A stretch of DNA of 64,000 nt from Sorghum bicolor. Lineage: Eukaryota; Streptophyta; Magnoliopsida; Poales; Poaceae. Positions 55,642 to 64,000 of the stretch are shown here, piece by piece (within the stretch, counting starts at the first letter, position 1; each line of letters starts with the position of its first letter). The translations under genes and the position numbers were made by a program. Under the pieces are notes generated by a model. That model ran no database searches and had not been told where the DNA came from. It saw nothing but the letters and a program-made list of their open reading frames with translations. Location of the stretch: positions 60,134,407 to 60,198,406 of the forward strand of contig NC_012876.2 of assembly GCF_000003195.3 (NCBI RefSeq), read 5' to 3'.

Positions 55642-58600
55642 GAGCAGGCGGAGTGCCAGTGGCAGTGGCAGTGACGAGAGGAGTAGGCGAGTAGCGAACG
55701 AGGGTAAAGTTTATTTTGCTCTCAAAGGATATGTGTCTTCACTCATTCACCTATTAGATTCACGTTAAGAAATGTGTAAATATAAATATCAATAATGTGA
55801 AACTGCATTAAAATGTGTTTACACATTTTTAATGTGAATCCAAAAGATATAGGAGAGTGAGGAAAAAAACCGCCTTCTTCGCGACCGAGAGAATGTCCGA
55901 GGCCGAGTGAGTGATGTTGTACTGTGTGGGCTACATACACTACTGCTGCATGTAGGCCCCACGGGTGGAGTGAGAGCGACAAAAGCTAGAGAGAATTGAG
56001 AGGGATGTGGCACTCTCCAACTCTCACTGTTCTTCTCCTTGTCGTATGTCCACTTCCTCTTTCGACTGCCGGGCAACAAGCTATGTCCTTTTTTTTTCAT
56101 TATACATGATACAAGCCTGCTGCTACCTAGGACTAGGAGTATGTCCATTGCAAAGTGCAGTCACGGTACATGGCAAGCACTCAAGTTGTTCACCATTACC
56201 TTATTTCCTAGGGCGTCCCCACTGGAGTTTGGGAAGTGACTCATCATCCTACGTGGAGCTTTGGATGAGTCAATTTCATCGTTGGGGATTACCGACTTGT
56301 TAAGAAGAGAGAGAAGTCGATGCAAGATCTTGCATCGGTGCGGCTTGAGGATGCGCCGCTGGAGAAGATGGCCGCGCCCCAGCACACTTGTCGGTGGAGA
56401 TGGATGTTTGAGATCTTATTGAGAACTACAACTTTAGTGTAGACCTTGTCAAATCCTAGGTTGTTTGAATATTTCAAATTTTAAAATTCAAAGAATTAAA
56501 ATGATTTTTGGGACTCTAAACCTTTTCAAATAAGAAAAATTATCAACTAAAGTTATAGATCACATCGAGCAATACATTTTTGCATAAATATTGTCATTAT
56601 CTGAGTTTATATTATTTTTAATTTTTTTTTGGTATAACAATTTCTAGAGGTGGGACTCCTGAGCGTGTTGCCTCTGTTAATCGATTTCTAGAGATGAACT
56701 CTTAGAATGCTGTTAATATTCATTTTCCGAGGCGGTAGGAGAGGTCGCCTTTGAATACCCATATCAGTAAACAGAGGCGGGTAATTCCCTAGGCTAATTT
56801 TCCTATGGATTGTCTGACCTTTTTTGGATAATGGAAAGAAGTGTCCGTTTTTTTTTGATAGGGCGACAAGAGTTTTGCCGGACATTTTATTAGATGAAGA
56901 AAGAAAAAGATGAACAAAGAATTACAACAACAGTCCCTTGGTTTAGCTGGCAAAAAGGAATACCACCAACAAAGCCTAGAGCTAACACAGGATGTGAGTA
57001 CTGAGTAACCAGCATAACTAGGGCGACCTCAGCATAACTACAAGGTAAACAACAACCAGAAGAGTTACAGACCACCAAACGGTAGCCTAGCTCATAAGGT
57101 GCCGAGACAACCAAAACAAGACCAGGGTACCTTATGAAGGTGTGCTGACGCCAACTGATCATCCTCATTAAAGAGGAATCAAACCAACTGATTACAACCG
57201 AACAGCTTAAGACGACCAAATAAATGTATGACAAAATAAACTCAAAATCAAATTCTAAATATTGAAGGCCACCCGAAGGATACAAAGAGGTTTAACACAA
57301 CAACCTCCAATTATCACCCCCCCTTGGTTGTGAATGACGGCGGATAAACGACAAAGAACATAAGATCAATCACAACGGAGACAAAAGATTTAACGTGGAA
57401 AACCCCTCCAATGCAAAGGGGAAAAACCACGGGCGTCAGCCAGCAAACACTCCTCACTATTATTAAAAGTCGAGTTACAACGTCGTGCAGCGGCTTACAA
57501 GCCTCTGCTTCGCTCCGTCAAAAGTCGGCCTTTATTTGGAACATATTCACCCCGCACCCTCCCCCCCCACCCCACACACACACCTAAATGAGCACTTGGT
57601 GATCTTGATGAGCTTCATTCGTTGGCTATCCCTCTGCATACAGAGCTTCCATATCAAATCCCCACAAAATCCTAAACCCTAACCCTACTACACCCTGCTG
57701 GAAATTAAAGGCGATGCCACTATCAGAGAAGAGATGCCTCATAGAAGGATGTAGGGAATTCGGTGGATTTCATGCATGCCCTAAATCTTTAGTGAGATAA
57801 ATAGCATAATTCTATATAATTTGCAATCTGAGGAAATGTATACTGTGCACCATGCATGCATACGCAAGCGGACATACAGTCCCTACCTAGATAGTGTTAT
57901 CTATCAAAGTGTGGTATTTGGACGCTAGTATGTGTGAAGTGACATATTAGAATGTTGATTATTGTCGATTGCGCGGTTTCGGTAGTGTGGCGTCGCTTTT
58001 TGCAAAGGGGGGGGGGGGAATGACGGGACAGCGGCAGCAGCAGCAAAGCCTCCAGTGGACTGGTTTGTTTGATGGCATCTCCATGGATGGATCCACCGTT
58101 TGGCGCCACTCCACTAGTACCGACCGATCGATCCGGACCGAATTGATAGAAAGAAAACGATCAGTGAAGAAAAGCAGTCGCCGAATAATGGAAAAGTGTT
58201 AACTAGACCATCGCTAGCTCTAATTATTTATATCTCTAGCATAGCCTGAGTGCATTATTAGTTCCACGTTGGTTTAATTTCTTTTGCTTTTTTAATTTGC
58301 TAGCTAGGTTCTTATTAGTAATTTAGTGATTTCTCTAGGATACATGCTCACACAACCGTGGTCACCACCACGTGCACGTTCTCGTCGACGGTGTTCATGG
58401 TTCAACTCTTGTGGGAGCCAATATTTCAGGTTTTAATGACTTTATAATTTTAGTGATAGGTGACGTTCTCGTCGATAGTGAGATGACTATGATGACTTCG
58501 TCAATCCTCATTTCAAAGATTTGCCGGTCTAATTTTCGAGAAGGTGCTCAAAGGGGTAGCTAGCTTTACATGCATACATTTATAGGATGAGTGTGTGTTG

Positions 58601-61437
58601 CGAGCGTACATGTTGTACTGTGTATTTTTTTTAAAAAAAGAGACTGCCTGCTACCTGAGAGTTATTTTTTAAAAAAACCCTTAAACCTATGGATTGCATG
58701 CATTCATGGTTTTATCTCCTGTTTGAATAAAATTATTAGTGATTTGCAATGCAATGATCAAGCTAGACGACTGACGCTTGATGTGCTGTTCCAATCAATG
58801 AATAAGTGGAAACTCAATTTTAATTATTTCCGAGTGCCTGACAATTCATCGTTACAAATAATAGAGATCTGAAAAATGATAGTGCCAACTCTGATGTATG
58901 GTGTTATGAATAGCTGTTAACTATAGCTAGAGTTTGCTCAACAAAGTGTATATACTTTGTGTATTACAAATCTGCAGTTCTGGATTATAGCACTAGAGAA
59001 TTTGTTAGCACCATGAAACTGAATAGGATACAGTACCTCGCTTTATTGCAGACCAAAATTAATAATTTAATCTTCTGGTGCGTATATATATAGGCACTTC
59101 TGCATCAATTATACTACTAGTAGCATATCCCAAAGGATATAAGGAAGTCACTGAATTGATTAATACCCTATGCTGAAAACAAGGCGAAGAAATTTAAAAC
59201 AACAACTGAACTATAAACTACTAAAAGCAAACCAAAATGTGCATCTCCACAACATGGATCTGAAAAGCAGGGGAAAAGAAATAAAAATAAATGAATATGA
59301 TGCAAAAGCGTGGATGGAGAAAATAAAATAAAGTTGCAGATCAAAGAGGAGCAAGAGGCCGGCGCCGGAGAAAGCCTTGGACCACACAGCGCACACAGCA
59401 GATCGAGAGCATGCACACATGTCAAAGCTACTAGTGATCTATCGTCGATCAAGCAGGCTGGCCACACCACACACAGTAGTGTATGTCCTTTCAGAAAACA
59501 TCACCAAACAATGCAACAATGCCCTTTGTTTATATGTCCGCTATACGATCGATCGAGTCACACGCAGCACCACCATTTGCAAGCTAAATAAGAAGTCATC
59601 TGCAAGTCCCACATCGAATCATGACAGAACAGCAGGTAGCTTTAGTTTGCACCCACACGGCCGTATATTCCATCGATTAGGGTTCGGCCTGCTGGCCAGG
59701 TGCTGCCTGCCTGCTTGTTGAGATGTATCAGGAATCATGGCTGGCTTTTCCTGCTTTCCAGGGACATGCTGCTCGCCGCAGCCGCGACATACCATCCTTT
59801 CTCTCCCTTTTTTCAAGTATTTTTCCTTCTTCCCATGGAGTAGTGAAAGCCCACCAAGCTGCAAGACGTACCCACTCACACACGAGTGGCCGCGGGTGGG
59901 GCGGGTCATCAAGTTCATTCAAGTATAAATCTCCGTCTGTATTTCATTTCCATGAGGGTATAATGGTCATTTTGGCATCCAATTTTGGGCACCAAAATTT
60001 TCTCCCACCACTAATCTCTATCAGAAAATATATCTATCCAATCCAATAATATTTTTATGTTATTAAAGTATGTTCTAACATAAATCTACACAGAAAATTT
60101 CCATGTTTTTGAATTGAATTTTAAAAGTCTTACTATTTTAACTAGAAGCTCCAATAAAGTCGTCTTCTCTTGTTAATTAATTCTCACAAGATATTGTAAA
60201 TAAAAAGTCAAATCCAAGAGGTAACATCTTACCATCAATTCAGTACTCTAATAATCATCATTCACCTTACACCATTAGATCTATTATCATGTTTTCTAAA
60301 ATGTTACCTACATTTATCATTACGAAATAACATAAAGTAACCTAATAAATCTACATCTAAATTATGCACATATTTCGTTATGAAAGATAATATAAAGTAA
60401 CTCGCTAAATTTGCATCTAAATTACTCATCATTATAATAGATACTACACATAAATCCGTCTAGTGTGATTATTAAAAATAAGCTAAAAACATGTATCAAA
60501 TTTAGTACTGAATTACCAACATATACTATTATGAAAAATATAAAAATAAAGTAGTCTATATATGTTTCTGAATACCACTTTTGTGACTAATAATGTATAC
60601 AAAAAATTAGTTTAGAGTAAACATATATGCTATGTGACACAATGTAGACAAGTATACTTGTGATAAATATATATTTATACATTTTGCCAATCATGACAAT
60701 TCATTTAAATTATCCATGTAAATAAATTATGTAAATTTTTAGCTAGATAAATTTATGAAATTTGACTAAAACATATGGCATATCTTTTAATTATAAGCAC
60801 TCTATCTTTATAAAAATAGTAATAAACACATAATTATTTGATAGAGGAAATGCAACATCTAGAACACCAAAATGACGGTTTATGCCATTGTATTATCTAA
60901 GAGTGCGATCTAGAATGTCAAATCCTTTTTTTAATAAAATACAAAATGAAAGTCTTAACATGTGTATAATTTTTTTTGAAACTAATAAGATCAAAATTTG
61001 AAAGACGAAATCTAGACTTATGGAATCATGACATATGGGCTACAAAAAGACATGATATAACTTAGGATAAAAGTTTCAATTAAATCCTATCGTCATTGTC
61101 GGATAGAGAGCACATGGTGACTATATGAGTATTGTGCTAGAAAATGAATACAGGAGAGGGAGGGCAAATAGGTAAGCAAAATTTTGATTAGAAGTAGGTA
61201 CTAAATTTATACATGGACTTCTAATACTCATGTCTCATAAGATTCTAGCCTACACAGGAGTATATGTTGATGGACTAGTTATTCATAATCAAAGTTAAAA
61301 AAAAAGCTTTGGTTGCATGCATGTTGTCCAAAATCTCAAGTATTTACACCCCAAAGGAAGCAGTACTAGTGCATTGCTACTACACATCCACACATGTCGT
61401 CATCTATAGATAGTACAGTTGACATGTACTTCAATGA
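55642..61437. other. Large gene-free interval
   Basis: No supported gene. It holds a LINE tail (56848-57310), a G12 run near 58006-58017, a short telomere-like CCTAAACCCTAACCCTA at 57670-57686, and a block (57370-57500) with AACGTGGAAAACCCCTCCAA that resembles grass LTR sequence. From 59950 to 61400 the DNA is extremely AT-rich. Frames up to about 130 codons occur but show no domain. Confidence 0.4.
56848..57310 (-). mobile_element. LINE 3'-end fragment
   Basis: On the minus strand it ends TCCGGCAAAACTCTTGTCGC then CCTATC and an A-run (plus-strand T-run 56848-56856). The same CCGRCAAAA..GC pattern ends the LINE at 7778-10163. The upstream border is uncertain and no coding part is present. 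Confidence 0.5.
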
Positions 61438-61673
61438 GGCCTTGTTCAGTTTTCAAAATTTTGGGGTTTTTGGCACTGTAGCATTTTTATTTTTATTTGA
61501 CAAATATTATCCAATCATAAACTAACTAAGCTTAAAAGATTCATCTCATGATTTACAGGCAAACTGTGCAGTTAGTTTTTATTTTTATCTATATTTAATG
61601 CTCCATGCATCTGCCGCAAGATTTGATGTGATAGAGAATCTTGAAATTTTTTAGAAACTAATTAAACAAGGCC
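61438..61673 (+). mobile_element. MITE family G, copy F
   Basis: GGCCTTGTTCAGTTTTC on the left and TTAAACAAGGCC on the right, with a perfect TGA duplication (61435-61437 and 61674-61676). Confidence 0.9.
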
Positions 61674-61708
61674 TGAATCAGTTATAGCAATGTAGCATAT
61701 ATTCACCA

Positions 61709-61901
61709 AGCTTGGTATAGTCTAGAATGCATGGCCTGGTCATAAAGTTTGCTTGAGCATTGGATCAATGCAATACTATTTAGTAGCTACTTCCCTCTAG
61801 CAAAAAAAATAGCTTGGTATAGTCTAGAGTGCATGGTGTGATGATAAAGCTGGCTTGAGCATTGGATCAATGCAATACTATTTATTAGCTACTTCCCTCT
61901 A
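61709..61901. repeat. ~102-bp tandem duplication
   Basis: 61709-61810 is repeated at 61811-61901 with several substitutions. Units run from AGCTTGGTATAGTCTAGA to AGCTACTTCCCTCTA. No gene overlaps. Confidence 0.85.
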
Positions 61902-63742
61902 TCCAAAATATAATGATTTTAGGTGTTTAATATTTATCCCAAATTCACAAGGGTTAATTAGGATCCGGTCATTTGGCCAAAAAATCAATTCAATTAAGAG
62001 TTGGTTGTACTTTTAAAGATACATGATAAACTTTCCCCTTTGCTATTTAGTTTGTCTTAAATTTCCTCGAAGTCCTTATATTTACATTTTCTTCGAAAGC
62101 CAAGAAATTGCACAAGTAATGAAAGGGATGGAAAGGCTCCAATTCATCATGATACCTCTAGTAGTCCTCATTGGAGCAACTATGCAAGAGCATAGCTTCC
62201 TCTTGACCCATGTAAGGACCATGTGCTCTATAGTGGTAATCCGTTCTCCATGCCAGATCAACGGATTACTAACCAATTACAACTCTTCTTGGACCTTCAA
62301 TAAAGAACCTCCAAGGAAGATTACTAAATCATCACCAAGCTCTACATAGGTAATGTCTACCACCAAATGTAATAAGCAAAGAGTTTCACTTGGCCTGTCT
62401 AAGCCATATGAGGTGCGGGGTGAACACTTGCTCTAAGCACTAATGATGCCCATTATACTCGTCATCAGAACTTCCAGTCACTCCTATGATCAACATATTG
62501 ATCATGACCTGAGCCAATGAGATGATTATGGTGACAAGTGACCTCAAATGAATTAACTAAATGAGGCGGAGTGGTATATATTGAGCAACAACTCAAAACT
62601 AGCAGCTAGAACAAGTTGAACATAAATACACACAATAAGTCGTGCACTTATGATGAGCAGGGGCTCAAGTGTGTGTTCTCAGGGGATGTTTGGTTCTAGG
62701 CTATGTTGTGCCACAACTCGGCTCTTGCGTCGGAGGCACCACAACATAGGCGCGAAATCCTTTGCAACACTCTATGGCGGCAAATGAGTTAGGTGTTCAT
62801 GTGGCTACCTTCGTCTACACATGAACCAAGCAACACAGTGTTTACAAACTGTGACGTGCCACAACTATGGCGAGGCGAGCCGTGGCCATAATCTAAACAC
62901 TCCCTCATTCTTAGCCAAGAAATCATCTAGGGGGAGAGAGATCCCCTTGCAAGGCATCGATGATGGCCTTGATATTGATGTTGCACCTAAATATGCACGC
63001 ACACCACGTACATTATATGCACCTAAATATGTACGCACGCCACTTAAATTGTTGGCTCAAAATTAGATCAACCTACTGATCATTCTTTCCTTTATAGTAC
63101 GATCAAAGGAAAAATAAGACCAGTCTTTCGCTGCCAAATGACATATATTAGACCTAGAATATCCTTAATCTTTGCACGTATCCTTTGAACCATCACTACG
63201 AAAAAACAATTCAGGGCAAAGTAATACTAAACATAATCCAGCATTTTGACTTAACTGAAGAATACGATTGTAAAACAAATATTTGTGACAATCTATATGA
63301 AAACTATAGTTAACCAAACTGAATCTTATTGGAGTGTGTACTGCTAGGCTACTAGACTATATATAAGGTCCACCTATATATTTTTGCAAGCTTAACGACA
63401 ACAACACGGAGCCAATTAAGCCACCAACCTTCGATCGGATGCCTAGCTACATCGACCCATCTTTTCTCATCTACAGCGCCAGCAACTTGCTTAATTGTAG
63501 CGAAGGACGACGGTCTCCATTTCTTCATATTCTTCGATATATAGATCACTATGTGTAGCAGCTGCATGGTGGTCGGTAATTGTTATATATGGAATATAAA
63601 GCATGCATGCGCCTGTCTGGAACAGAAGCTAAGATTAATGAACCCTGCTGACGAAATGGTTCCCTCCCCGCACTCACTGTTTTTCATTTGCACTGCTCCT
63701 CCCGCCCGCGTCTACCCCCTGCTTCTTCCAGCTCGGGTTGCC
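61902..63742. other. Gene-free stretch
   Basis: No gene I can support. A 108-codon frame (62023-62349, +) has no recognisable domain. Around 62995-63045 a unit close to ACCTAAATATGYACGCACRC is partly repeated. The last 80 bases are a GC- and pyrimidine-rich leader for the frame starting at 63743. Confidence 0.35.
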
Positions 63743-64000
63743 ATGGCGAGCTCCCCCACGGGCGTTTGGTCCAATGGGGTCGAAGAGGCCATGGAGGCTG
63801 GCTCCCCTGGACGCCTTCTGGAGGCCCTGGCCCTCGGGCCACGCGGTGCCTCGGAGGCGTCCCCTGCTCGCAGATCTTGGGCGGATCTGGATGGAGACAG
63901 CCTGCCGCCGCCGGGAGACTTCTTCGCCGGATCCCCGAGTCTTCTCCGTGCCTTCCTCGACCGCGGTCCTGTTGAGCGGGTGGCTCTCAGTGACTCGGAG
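63743..64000 (+). CDS. Partial open frame running off the window edge, unrecognised
   Basis: An ATG in good context (GCCATGGCG) opens 86 codons that are still open at the last base. The product begins MASSPTGVWSNGVEEAMEAG and includes ARRSWADLDGDSLPPPG and LLRAFLDRGPVERVALSDSE. The local GC content (over 65%) contrasts with the AT-rich DNA before it. The RSWADLD motif and the low-complexity style recall the N-terminus of plant LINE ORF1 or gag-like proteins, which often carry a SWADL patch; this is a guess. It could instead be the first exon of an ordinary gene. Confidence 0.5.
   Translation, partial: MASSPTGVWSNGVEEAMEAGSPGRLLEALALGPRGASEASPARRSWADLDGDSLPPPGDFFAGSPSLLRAFLDRGPVERVALSDSE

Noticed and set aside
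57670..57686. Telomere-like CCTAAACCCTAACCCTA
   Set aside because: Only about two and a half units; too short to call an interstitial telomere.
62023..62349. 108-codon frame as a possible gene
   Set aside because: No recognisable motif, no splice partners and AT-rich repeat surroundings.

Overview
The window is nuclear DNA of a C4 grass, most likely Sorghum bicolor or a close relative. The main evidence is a tandem, same-strand pair of complete 14-exon genes for chloroplast NADP-dependent malate dehydrogenase. The upstream one encodes 429 residues with the regulatory cysteines where the sorghum C4 enzyme has them. Long GT-AG introns, GC-rich first exons and dense grass-type transposons (Stowaway, Tourist/PIF-like, hAT-like, LINE, a Copia-type solo LTR) agree. 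No search could be run; all splice models come from reading the sequence and checking reading phase.

Layout, left to right. 0-2.6 kb: LINE tail and gene-free DNA. 2.6-7.0 kb (+): a NAC transcription factor with a C-terminal membrane anchor. 7.3-10.2 kb: a dead LINE on the minus strand carrying two nested MITEs. 10.2-19.5 kb: two ~4.3 kb duplicated units, each holding an NADP-MDH gene on the minus strand. 19.5-23.1 kb: microsatellite, an inverted array of degenerate ~150-190 bp units, and several MITEs. 23.7-27.0 kb (+): Mediator subunit MED31, with an unrecognised antisense gene fragment in its large intron. 28.6-29.5 kb (+): an expansin broken by an in-frame stop. 30.9-33.2 kb (-): chloroplast Cu/Zn superoxide dismutase. 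34.4-36.3 kb: a solo LTR with a perfect 5-bp target duplication. 42.3-45.3 kb (+): a SOSEKI (DUF966) polarity protein with a problematic last splice site. 47.6-50.0 kb (+): an intact 713-residue hAT-transposase-like frame with two substituted catalytic acids. 53.2-55.4 kb (-): a WAT1-type membrane transporter. 55.4-64 kb: mostly repeats, ending in an open frame cut by the window edge.

The genes do not form one pathway. NADP-MDH and Cu/Zn-SOD are both stromal redox enzymes, but their proximity is probably chance. The most informative parts are (i) the two MDH promoters, which differ by a MITE insertion, a G-box and a TATA box; (ii) the hAT-derived gene, a domestication candidate; (iii) a six-member MITE family whose 3-bp target duplications are not confined to TAA/TTA; and (iv) the inverted array at 20.8-22.9 kb. 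No CRISPR array, rRNA, tRNA, operon or viral gene was seen.
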